Program-made: the position numbers and the translations under genes | In this document: one piece after another, positions 53,281-61,348 of the stretch | Position numbering within the stretch: position 1 is the stretch's first letter | Layout: every line of letters starts with the position of its first letter | Assembly (NCBI GenBank): GCA_963832715.1 | Contig: CAWHVB010000006.1 | Location: 186,001 to 250,000, forward strand | DNA length: 64,000 nucleotides | Direction of reading: 5' to 3' | Source of the DNA: DATFVA01 sp963832715 | GTDB taxonomy: Bacteria > Bacteroidota > Ignavibacteria > Ignavibacteriales > Ignavibacteriaceae | Notes under the pieces: generated by a model | The model's database searches: none | Seen by the model: the letters and a program-made list of their open reading frames with translations, nothing else | Told to the model about the DNA's origin: nothing

Positions 53281-55896
53281 ATGATCGGAAGTACAATACT
53301 TCATTATAAAATTACAGAGAAGCTCGGGGAAGGCGGAATGGGTGTGGTATATAAAGCTAATGATCTTGAGCTTGACAGGGTAGCTGCTCTTAAATTCCTG
53401 CCTCATCATATAGCAGTAAATGAAGAAAGTCTCAACAGGTTCAGAACGGAAGCAAAGGCAGCTGCAGCTCTGAACCATCCGAATATTACAACAATCTATT
53501 CAATTGAAAAAAGTGATGAAAAGGGAGGCAATCCGAGAGTCTTTCTTGTAATGGAATACATTGATGGCGTTGAACTTAAAGACAGGATCAAAGAAGGAAA
53601 AGTTTCTTACGATGAAGCCCTGGACATTGCTATTAAAATTTGCCAGGGCCTTGAGGCGGCACATAAAAAAGGTGTTGTACACCGCGATATTAAATCATCC
53701 AATATAATGGTAACGGATGATGGGGCAGTTAAGATAATGGATTTCGGGCTGGCGAAACTGGGAGGCGGTGAAAATCTGACAAAACTGGGAACTACCCTCG
53801 GAACAATCTCATATATGTCCCCTGAGCAGACAACCGGGGAAAACGTCGATCATCAGACAGACATCTGGTCGCTTGGAATTGTAATGTATGAACTATTTAC
53901 AGGACAGCTGCCGTTTAAGGGCGATTATGACCAGGCGGTTGTCTATTCGATATTAAATGAAAATCCCCGGGGACTGAAATCCTTTAATGAAAATATTCCG
54001 GAGCTATTAGAATCAATAATATTTAAATCCCTTGCAAAAAATAAAGAGGACCGGTACCAGTCGGTTACAGAACTCCTTAACGATCTGAAATTACTGCGGG
54101 TATCTCCCGAAGCCTCGATGAAATCATCCTCCCGGCAGTTTTCTTTTATAACTCAGAGTGCCAGTGAAAAAAAAGCGCCGCTTCTTAAATCGACTGCATT
54201 AAGGTGGGCTGCTGTTATTGTCCTGGTAATCCTTACTGGATTTTTATTATATGATTATATATCCCGTGCAAATAGTCCGGGAGGCAGTGATGCATCCTTA
54301 GTACCCGCTGAAAAACATATTGCTGTACTTCCATTCAGCATCATAGGATCCGGAGAAAAATCTATTGCTGACGGTTTGAGTGAGATAATCACAAGCAAAC
54401 TTTCGCAGCTGGAACAGTACAAAGAAAAATTATGGATTGTACCTGTAAGTGAGATGCAGAAGAGTAAAGTCTCTTCTCCCGAAGATGCATTAAATGCCTT
54501 TGGCATAAACCTGGCAATTACCGGAAGCATGCAAAAATTAAATAACCGGTGGCAGTTAATACTCAACCTCATCGATCCCTCACAAAAACGACAGATTAGT
54601 TCAAGAGTTATAGACGAACCGCAGACTGAAATATCTACAATACAAGATGAAGCTGTTCTCAAAGCTGCCGAAATGCTCAATCTGCCGGTTGAGGAAGAAA
54701 TCCGGAACAGGCTGAAGGCAGGTGAGACCAGCAATTCTGCTGCAAATGATTTTTACCTGGAAGCGAAGGGCAACCTTCTTAATTTTTCAAATACCGATAA
54801 CCTTGCAGCAACAATCCGGCTGTTGAATAAAGCTATCGCTGCAGATTCCGGATTTGCCCTTGCTTATGCAGGCCTGGGAGAAGCATACCTTAAGCTTTAT
54901 GCTAAAACAAAAGATATCACCCTTGTTGACAAGGCAAAAGAGAATTGTATTAAGGCAGATAAGTTAAATCAAAACCTGGCACAGGTACATATTACTTTAG
55001 GAAGCTTATACACTGAAACGGGCAAATACCCTGAAGCAAACAAGGAATTTTTGATTGCCCAGGATATAGATCCTTCTGATGTTGATGCATACCAGGGACA
55101 GGCCACTGCTTACAACAAACAGGGAAAACTGGATGAAGCTGAATCAATTTATAAAAAAGTAATAAAAATGAGACCCGACTACTGGGCAGGATATAATCAC
55201 CTAGGAGTGTTCTATTACCTGCACGGTAATTACAAGGAAGCAGCTAAACAGTTTGAACAGGTAATAAAAATGACGCCTTTAAACGCCGCTGCATACAGAA
55301 ACCTTGGGGCAATGTATTACTATATGGATCAGAAGGCTGATGCTATCGTTATGTTCAAACGGTCTATAGAGATAAAACCTGATTACAGCGTTTACTCTAA
55401 CCTTGCTACCCTTTATTATTATGAGGGACTTTACAGGGATGCTGCATCGATGTATGAGAAGGCTTTAAAACTCCAGGATTCCGATTATAGTGTCTGGGGA
55501 TATCTCGCAGGAGCATACAGGCAGAGCTCTGCCGATTCATCCAAAATCATTTTTGCCTTGAGGAAAGCAAAAGCCCTGGCTGAAGAGCAGCTTAAAGTTA
55601 ACCCTGTCGATCCTCAGGTGCTTACAAATATTGCAAGCTACTGTACTGAGTTGAACCTGGCTGATAGTGCAAGGACAATTATCAGAAAGGTCGAATCACT
55701 AAACCCGAAAGATGTCAACGTTATGGTTCTCATCAGTGAGGTGTATGAGCAGCTGAAGAATAGAGATAAGGCCCTGGAGTGGGTTAAGAAAGCATTAGAC
55801 AACGGGTATGCTGTAGAAGAATTAGATCATATTCCTGAATTGAAAAACCTTAGAACAGATAATCAGTTCAAACAAATAATACTAACAAAAAAATAA
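53281..55896 (+). CDS. Membrane Ser/Thr protein kinase with TPR repeats
   Basis: 871 residues. Kinase domain 1-275: Gly loop GEGGMGVVYKA, ATP Lys38 (AALKFL), catalytic HRD at 134-136 with IKSSN, DFG at 154-156, activation segment ending YMSPEQ. One membrane helix lies near 308-328 (WAAVIVLVILTGFLLYDYIS). Outside it, residues 345-470 resemble the TolB/FlgO-like oligomer domain often fused to such kinases (HIAVLPFSIIGSGEKSIADG). The rest (about 490-860) is about nine TPR repeats (YNHLGVFYYLHGNYKEAAKQ). It likely senses through the TPR part. A 94-residue gene follows after 15 bp. Confidence 0.93.
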   Translation: MIGSTILHYKITEKLGEGGMGVVYKANDLELDRVAALKFLPHHIAVNEESLNRFRTEAKAAAALNHPNITTIYSIEKSDEKGGNPRVFLVMEYIDGVELKDRIKEGKVSYDEALDIAIKICQGLEAAHKKGVVHRDIKSSNIMVTDDGAVKIMDFGLAKLGGGENLTKLGTTLGTISYMSPEQTTGENVDHQTDIWSLGIVMYELFTGQLPFKGDYDQAVVYSILNENPRGLKSFNENIPELLESIIFKSLAKNKEDRYQSVTELLNDLKLLRVSPEASMKSSSRQFSFITQSASEKKAPLLKSTALRWAAVIVLVILTGFLLYDYISRANSPGGSDASLVPAEKHIAVLPFSIIGSGEKSIADGLSEIITSKLSQLEQYKEKLWIVPVSEMQKSKVSSPEDALNAFGINLAITGSMQKLNNRWQLILNLIDPSQKRQISSRVIDEPQTEISTIQDEAVLKAAEMLNLPVEEEIRNRLKAGETSNSAANDFYLEAKGNLLNFSNTDNLAATIRLLNKAIAADSGFALAYAGLGEAYLKLYAKTKDITLVDKAKENCIKADKLNQNLAQVHITLGSLYTETGKYPEANKEFLIAQDIDPSDVDAYQGQATAYNKQGKLDEAESIYKKVIKMRPDYWAGYNHLGVFYYLHGNYKEAAKQFEQVIKMTPLNAAAYRNLGAMYYYMDQKADAIVMFKRSIEIKPDYSVYSNLATLYYYEGLYRDAASMYEKALKLQDSDYSVWGYLAGAYRQSSADSSKIIFALRKAKALAEEQLKVNPVDPQVLTNIASYCTELNLADSARTIIRKVESLNPKDVNVMVLISEVYEQLKNRDKALEWVKKALDNGYAVEELDHIPELKNLRTDNQFKQIILTKK

Positions 55897-55911
55897 TTAA
55901 CGGAGGTACGT

Positions 55912-56196
55912 ATGAAAGAAGTCAACCTGAATAAAGGTGATTTCTGGTATGACAACAAGGTTGTCCGTAGTCTTGGGATGGGAGATGGAAAACATATCCG
56001 CTTTACTGCAAAAGATAAAAATTACAGTTTAGAAGTTATACACCCGGATAAATCTGCTTCACAGTTTCCTGTGCCTGATGATGGTAAGTACCATACATTC
56101 GAGATCAAAGGAACAAAGAATCAGCAGTATACTTTCAAGCTGAACCAGACAGAGCCGCCTGTTACTGTTCCTCAAATGATAGTGACAGTAGATTAA
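55912..56196 (+). CDS. Small protein of 94 residues downstream of the Ser/Thr kinase
   Basis: A clear GGAGG lies 6 nt before the ATG. The sequence is beta-rich and compact (NKGDFWYDNKVVRSLGMGDG, HIRFTAKDKNYSLEVIHPDK, GKYHTFEIKGTKNQQYTFKL), soluble, with no signal. It may be a single Ig-like or cupredoxin-like sandwich; no family recognised. The 15-bp gap and strong ribosome site suggest cotranscription with the kinase, which makes it a candidate substrate or modulator. That is inference only. Confidence 0.75.
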   Translation: MKEVNLNKGDFWYDNKVVRSLGMGDGKHIRFTAKDKNYSLEVIHPDKSASQFPVPDDGKYHTFEIKGTKNQQYTFKLNQTEPPVTVPQMIVTVD

Positions 56197-56213
56197 GTTT
56201 AATCTAAAGTTAG

Positions 56214-56289
56214 TACAGGAAAATTTATAAGTCACTCTGAAGACAAAAATCCGACTAAAAACGAACTTCCCGGTTTAAATTTTCCTGTA
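56214..56289. repeat. 14-bp perfect inverted repeat between convergent genes
   Basis: TACAGGAAAATTTA (56214-56227) and TAAATTTTCCTGTA (56276-56289) are exact reverse complements separated by 48 bases. A second pairing, CTTCCCGG (56266-56273) with CCGGGAAG (56334-56341), overlaps the first structure's loop. The site lies 18 bp after the 94-residue gene and before the end of the convergent propeller gene, so a bidirectional transcript end is likely. Confidence 0.6.
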
Positions 56290-56367
56290 TCTAAGCGGGC
56301 ATATACCATTTCACTATTTAAGAAAATGAAAGCCGGGAAGAATTATGACGTAAAGTGATTAAGCTCA

Positions 56368-57411
56368 TTATTCAACCCAGTCTGCAATAAAAATATTTGT
56401 ATCACCCTGTTTTTTTCCAAACCGGTTGGAAGCAAAAACAAGTTTCTTCCCATCGCGGGTGAACATCGGGAATCCGTCGAAAGATTCATTAAATGTAATC
56501 TGTTCTAAACCGGTACCATCGACATTAACCATATAGATATCAAAGTTTCTTGCAGTCTCACTATTCAGATTTGAAGAGAAAATAATTCGCTTGGCATCCG
56601 GGAAGAAAAAAGGAGCGAAACTTGCTTTACCGAAATTCGTCACCCGCTTCATATTTTTTCCATCTGCATCCATAACATAGAGTTCCAGAGCAGTAGGTCT
56701 TACAAGTCCGTTCTGTACAAGATCATTATAGTCCTCGAATTCCTTTTCTGTCTTCGGTCTGCTTGCACGGAAAACTATTTTAGTTCCATCCAGTGAAAAG
56801 AAAGGTCCGCCGTCATAACCTTTTTGATGGGTCAGCCTTGTCTGATCGCTGCCGTCAAGATTCATGGTATATATCTCAGGGTCGCCGTCTCTTGTAGAAG
56901 TAAACACAATCTTGTCGCCGACAGGAGATACAGTGGCCTCAGCATCATAACCCTCCGTATCGGTCATCTTTCTTAGATTAGAACCATCCGGTTCAGCGGT
57001 ATAGATATCAAACTGCGGGTAAAGTTTCCAGACGTATCCCCTTGAAAAATCGGGCGGAGGAGGACAGTTTTTATCAGCACCGAAGGTCGATGCATAGATT
57101 ATAGCAGTATCACCCGGAAGGAAATAGGAACAGGTCGTTTTCCCCTCACCATTGGATACCATGGTTATGTTGCTTCCGTCAATCCCCATCTGAAATATCT
57201 GATCGCACGGGAGTTCGCCGCGGTTGCTCTGGAATATTAATTTCTGTTCATCGAAGGAAAGGTAGGCTTCCGCATTCTCACCTTTATTGGTAAGCATTTT
57301 TATATTCTGAAGATGTTTTTCCCCTTCCATCCTGTAAGGATCGTCTGAATCCTGGGCAGACAAAAATGGTGTTAAAATTACAAGGAGCAAAAATAGCGAG
57401 AGGTATTTCAT
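56368..57411 (-). CDS. Exported TolB-like (PD40) beta-propeller protein
   Basis: 347 residues. Signal MKYLSLFLLLVILTPFLSAQ. Six or so PD40 blades follow the pattern SPDGxKIVFTSxRDGDxEIYxMNxDGS (for example SPVGDKIVFTSTRDGDPEIY, FFPDAKRIIFSSNLNSETAR, FTRDGKKLVFASNRFGKKQG). The same fold is found in TolB and in the N-terminal domain of some peptidases, but no peptidase domain is attached. It is likely periplasmic and binds another protein. It is a single minus-strand gene. Confidence 0.88.
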   Translation of the reverse strand: MKYLSLFLLLVILTPFLSAQDSDDPYRMEGEKHLQNIKMLTNKGENAEAYLSFDEQKLIFQSNRGELPCDQIFQMGIDGSNITMVSNGEGKTTCSYFLPGDTAIIYASTFGADKNCPPPPDFSRGYVWKLYPQFDIYTAEPDGSNLRKMTDTEGYDAEATVSPVGDKIVFTSTRDGDPEIYTMNLDGSDQTRLTHQKGYDGGPFFSLDGTKIVFRASRPKTEKEFEDYNDLVQNGLVRPTALELYVMDADGKNMKRVTNFGKASFAPFFFPDAKRIIFSSNLNSETARNFDIYMVNVDGTGLEQITFNESFDGFPMFTRDGKKLVFASNRFGKKQGDTNIFIADWVE

Positions 57412-57518
57412 GTTTTTTTTCTCTTTTATGATAGGAAATTATATTCTTACTAACTTAAATATTCTAAGCTGAAATTCACTCAGCATCCCCAAATTCCTGC
57501 ATGTACAAAATCCAAAAG

Positions 57519-58232
57519 TTATTCAGGGACATGCACCAGGAAATATTCTTTTGCTGATTCACCAATTGTTTTTGCTTCATTCATCGTCATATGCATATCA
57601 TCAGGTGTATCATCTTCGTGTCCGGCCTCAACAATAGCAAGATCAGCACCCTTAGCCTGTTTAGCAAGATCGTCGCAATAGGCAGTATCGCCCCCGTAAC
57701 ATATTTTAATACCATTATGAGTAAAAGAATAACCAAGCGCAGGAACCTGTCTCGTTGTAACTCCATCGTGCAGGTATTCTTTATGGATCACAGGGAAAGG
57801 GCGGATAGTAATATTTTTCCGTTTAAAATTAGTGGGACGTTTTACTACATTAAGGTTTATCTTATAGGGCATGGTTCCGGCATAAACCTTATTAAAGGCG
57901 CTATGAATGCTTTCGATTTCCACGCACCCGTCTGGATAGTGAATAGAGAGCGGGGAAGTCTTGTGCATAACCCTCATATAAGTTAAAAGGGCCCACACCC
58001 CGCCCACATGATCATGATGGCCATGTGTAACAAACACGTCTGAGATACCAAGGATCTGCTTCATTCCGATTTCGTGGTTTAGGTCCCGGAGTATACCGTC
58101 TCCCGGGTCGACCACAAAATAATTATCTCCGCCTTTTATAAGAATACCGGTTGCCACATTCGGAATGGAGCAGAATATCTTTATTGAAAAATCTTTTTTC
58201 TTCCAGTTGATCGGGTATTTTTGAGGGGCCAT
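57519..58232 (-). CDS. MBL-fold metallo-hydrolase
   Basis: 237 residues of the metallo-beta-lactamase fold. The zinc motif HxHxDH is present (THGHHDHVGG), with further ligands in FPVIHKEY and CYGGDTAYCDDLAK, and a final EYFLVHVPE. The layout resembles RNase Z-like or cyclic-nucleotide phosphodiesterase-type members; the substrate is not evident. It follows fur by 2 bp on the same strand, so it may be expressed with the iron regulator. The last segment appears short compared with RNase Z. Confidence 0.85.
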   Translation of the reverse strand: MAPQKYPINWKKKDFSIKIFCSIPNVATGILIKGGDNYFVVDPGDGILRDLNHEIGMKQILGISDVFVTHGHHDHVGGVWALLTYMRVMHKTSPLSIHYPDGCVEIESIHSAFNKVYAGTMPYKINLNVVKRPTNFKRKNITIRPFPVIHKEYLHDGVTTRQVPALGYSFTHNGIKICYGGDTAYCDDLAKQAKGADLAIVEAGHEDDTPDDMHMTMNEAKTIGESAKEYFLVHVPE

Positions 58233-58234
58233 AC

Positions 58235-58699
58235 TTAGTTATTCGATTTATTGTATTTACATGTCTTGATATTTTTACAGCGGGCGAAAATATTGAATGA
58301 ATAACTTTCTACATCAAAACCAAGTTCACTGCTGATCTTTTCGGGAAGCTCTTTTACAGCAGGGTCGGCAAATTCCACGATCCTCCCGCAGTCCACACAG
58401 ATCAGGTGGTCGTGACGCTGCTTCTTAAAGTTGCTTTCATACCTGGTAAGGTTTTCGCCGAAGTTTCTTTTACTGATCAGATCGCACTGAACCAGAAGCT
58501 CAAGGGTTTTATAGACTGTAGCCCTGGAGACTCTTGAATCCTGATTCTTCATCAGGATATATAGATCATCTGCACCGAAATGACCTTCGTAATCAAGTGC
58601 GGAATCCATTACTTCAAACCGTTCGGGAGTTATCCTGTTTTTTTCACTTTTAAGGAACTCTCTGAAAATTTCAGTCGCCTGTGGATGTTTCAATTTCAT
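58235..58699 (-). CDS. fur: Fur family transcriptional regulator
   Basis: 154 residues. N-terminal winged helix (ITPERFEVMDSALDYEGHFG, SRVSRATVYKTLELLVQCDL) followed by the metal-binding dimer domain (RHDHLICVDCGRIVEFADP) with Cys pairs CVDC and CKNIKTC for structural zinc. It binds palindromic DNA with Fe2+ (or another metal or peroxide cue). The feoAB genes encoded just upstream on the same strand favour an iron role. The promoter region contains the palindromic repeat at 58757-58821, not a classic Fur box. Confidence 0.92.
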   Translation of the reverse strand: MKLKHPQATEIFREFLKSEKNRITPERFEVMDSALDYEGHFGADDLYILMKNQDSRVSRATVYKTLELLVQCDLISKRNFGENLTRYESNFKKQRHDHLICVDCGRIVEFADPAVKELPEKISSELGFDVESYSFNIFARCKNIKTCKYNKSNN

Positions 58700-58756
58700 T
58701 ACTCTTTTGACATATCAAAAATATTATGGAATAGTTATAATAGCAAGGAGTTATCT

Positions 58757-58821
58757 GACCTGTAAAGCGAAACGCTGTTTCGCTTATTTGAAAACTTGTA
58801 AAGCGAAACGCCGCTTCGCTT
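58757..58821. repeat. Dispersed palindromic repeat cluster, locus 2
   Basis: Two units 36 bp apart between feoB and fur: AAGCGAAA-CGCTG-TTTCGCTT (58765-58785) and AAGCGAAA-CGCCGC-TTCGCTT (58801-58821), each preceded by CCTGTA or CTTGTA. The unit is the same as at 45673-45757, 13 kb away. Within each unit the arms stay complementary while the loop varies. Confidence 0.75.
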
Positions 58822-58830
58822 ATATTTGTT

Positions 58831-60873
58831 TCAACTGAAACCAAGTGCTCTAAGGCCGTTAACCGTAATAAAAGTAAGTATGTAAGCTGTAGAAGTAAAT
58901 ATCAGTATCTGTAAAAGGGGAATCCGCCACCCGCCTGTTTCTTTCCTGGAAACAGCTACAGTAGAAAGACACTGAAGAGCGAATATAAAAAACACAACAA
59001 GCCCCATAATTGTGGAGGTGGTAAATAATTTCTGATTAGTGCCCTCAATCTCAGCCTGTCTCATTGCTTTAATCATTGAATTCTGGAAATTATCGCTTTT
59101 ATCATCCGTTACTTTAAAGATCAGAGCAAGTGAGCTTACAAATACCTCACGGGCTGCGAAAGCCGCTATCAAAGATACGCCAACTCTCCAGTCCATACCG
59201 ATCGGGGTCATCACAGGCTGAATAAATTTCCCGAGATCAGCTGCGTACGAGGATGCCAGCCTTGCTGCCGCCTGGGTTTCAACCAGTTGATCACCTGATA
59301 AATTATGTGTATCGATCTGCGGATTCGTATTAGGAAAATAAGTAAGGAACCAAAGAACTATTGAAAAGGCGAGGATAATTGGTCCTGCCTTTCTCAGATA
59401 GTGTTTTGCGTTATGATAAGTGTTTATTGCAATAACTTTAACCTTGGGTTTCCTGTATGCCGGCAGTTCAAGTATAAACGATGAATTATCTTCAGTCCTA
59501 ATAAGAGTGTTCTTAAATTTATTAATGATCCCGGCTACTGTAACAGAAGAGACAACACTGAAGATATAAATACAGGCAAGCATTATACCTCCCAGCCACG
59601 ATTTATCACCGGGAAATAGAAAAGCGATCAGGAGGGCATAAACAGGAAGTCTTGCGCTGCAGCTCATTAACGGCAGTATAAATATTGTAAGGAACCTTTC
59701 CCTTTTATTTGGTATTGTCCTGGTAGCCATCATTGCGGGGATCGCACACGCAAATCCCGAGAGCATGGGGACGAATGATTTTCCATTCAAACCTATTTTA
59801 GATAATGGTCTGTCTATCAGCATTGCACCTCTGGCCAGGTAACCGCTGTCTTCTAGAAGTCCGAGTATAAGGAATAGTATCAGGATCTGGGGAACAAATA
59901 CCAGCACCGAACCGGTTCCACTTATAATACCATTTGCTAACAGATCTCCGTACCAGTTATGACCAAGGAGATCGAAAGCGGCGCCGGACAAAAACCCGAA
60001 AGCCGAATCGACTATATCCATTAGAGGTTCAGCAAGCCAGAAAATAGAGGTAAAAGTTACCGCCATTATAAGGAAGAAGAAAAATATTCCCCAGATCCTA
60101 TGCAGCAGTAGCCTGTCTATCTTTAAGGTCGTCCTGTCAATCTGTTTACATTCAATCTTCGCTTTAGGATTGATTAATATCCTGAGCTGTTTGTTCGCTT
60201 TTACGAGGTTAACTTCGGGATGTGCTTCCGTTTTGGTCAGCACTTCCTGCTCAATAATCTCTATCTCCTTATACATTGCCAGCAACCCGCTGAACGAACC
60301 TTCACCATTCATGCGTGTGATCAGCTGTTTATCTGCGGGACTCTGGCGATTGACACGAAGTTCCATTTCGCTTACAAGATCATTCACTCCGGTTCCCGTC
60401 CGGGGATCAACATTTACGACAGGGCAGGATAGTAATTCCGAAAGCTTAGAAGAATCGATACCATAGCCCTTCCTCTTTAACAGATCAAGCATAGTTAAAG
60501 CGACTACAATGTTAAATTTGCAGGAAAGCAGTTGTTTTACAAGTAAAAGATGCCTGGAAAGCTGGCTGGCATCAACAGTTACAACAATAAGATCGGGTGT
60601 ACCGAGCCGCGGATGAGAATAGAGAGAATTGATTGAAACTGCTTCATCCGGTGAGCCCGGGAGGAGACTTATAATTCCGGGAGTATCCACAACATTAGCA
60701 TCATAGCCGAACCTCTCCAGTACCCTGCAGATAGAGTACTCAACAGTGGCGCCCGGATAATTTACCGTCTTATAATTTTTTCCGCTAAGATAGTTGAATA
60801 AAGTAGTTTTCCCCGAGTTGGGAGGACCAACCAGCGATACAAGCGGAATGGAACTTATTGTCTGAACATTCAT
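58831..60873 (-). CDS. feoB: Ferrous iron transporter FeoB
   Basis: 680 residues. N-terminal G domain: GPPNSGKTT (P-loop, near residue 16), TVNYPGATVE, DTPGIISL and ALTMLDLL. About eight membrane helices follow with the Gate motifs (SGFACAIPAMMATRTIPNKR, LMSCSARLPVYALLI, AAFAAREVFVSSLALIF). It imports Fe2+ through the inner membrane with GTP. It overlaps feoA by 4 bp. The downstream neighbour is fur across the palindromic repeats, so iron control is likely though no Fur box is visible. Confidence 0.95.
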   Translation of the reverse strand: MNVQTISSIPLVSLVGPPNSGKTTLFNYLSGKNYKTVNYPGATVEYSICRVLERFGYDANVVDTPGIISLLPGSPDEAVSINSLYSHPRLGTPDLIVVTVDASQLSRHLLLVKQLLSCKFNIVVALTMLDLLKRKGYGIDSSKLSELLSCPVVNVDPRTGTGVNDLVSEMELRVNRQSPADKQLITRMNGEGSFSGLLAMYKEIEIIEQEVLTKTEAHPEVNLVKANKQLRILINPKAKIECKQIDRTTLKIDRLLLHRIWGIFFFFLIMAVTFTSIFWLAEPLMDIVDSAFGFLSGAAFDLLGHNWYGDLLANGIISGTGSVLVFVPQILILFLILGLLEDSGYLARGAMLIDRPLSKIGLNGKSFVPMLSGFACAIPAMMATRTIPNKRERFLTIFILPLMSCSARLPVYALLIAFLFPGDKSWLGGIMLACIYIFSVVSSVTVAGIINKFKNTLIRTEDNSSFILELPAYRKPKVKVIAINTYHNAKHYLRKAGPIILAFSIVLWFLTYFPNTNPQIDTHNLSGDQLVETQAAARLASSYAADLGKFIQPVMTPIGMDWRVGVSLIAAFAAREVFVSSLALIFKVTDDKSDNFQNSMIKAMRQAEIEGTNQKLFTTSTIMGLVVFFIFALQCLSTVAVSRKETGGWRIPLLQILIFTSTAYILTFITVNGLRALGFS

Positions 60874-61091
60874 GAAAGTTTAATACAATCTGCCTCGTCT
60901 TTGCGAATAGCAATCAGAGTTCCCCTGACTGCAAATGCCAACGGATCATTGAATATAGATTTGTTTATCAATTCTATTTCCTGACCGGGAGTGAATCCGA
61001 ATTCGAGTACTCGTCTTGATGATGGATGCTTCTCATCGATCTCGTCTATTATACCTATTTCTCCGCACTTTAATTCTGCAGCAGTTTTCAT
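60870..61091 (-). CDS. feoA: FeoA
   Basis: 73 residues with the SH3-like FeoA fold: CGEIGIIDEIDEKHPSSRRV, GFTPGQEIELINKS, FAVRGTLIAIRKDEA. It is a small cytoplasmic partner of FeoB. The 4-bp overlap (ATGA) couples its translation to feoB. The gap 61092-61348 upstream contains AT-rich DNA where I see no clear Fur box. Confidence 0.93.
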   Translation of the reverse strand: MKTAAELKCGEIGIIDEIDEKHPSSRRVLEFGFTPGQEIELINKSIFNDPLAFAVRGTLIAIRKDEADCIKLS

Positions 61092-61348
61092 TTTTAATCC
61101 AAAATAGTAAGAATTACAATATTATTTAGATTTAGTCTACATAAAAATAGCTCTATTCATAAAAATTGTCAAGAGAATTTTTATAATTCATTATCGCAAT
61201 TGTGTTTAATATATTTATCGGAATCTTTATCTTATTACGAATATATTTGACGGATTTAAACTAGGTAATTGCCTAAAAGAGACTAAATCCTAATTAGCAC
61301 AATAATTGATATTAAATTCAGTGCTGATCAGAAAGAAGGAAATTCTAA

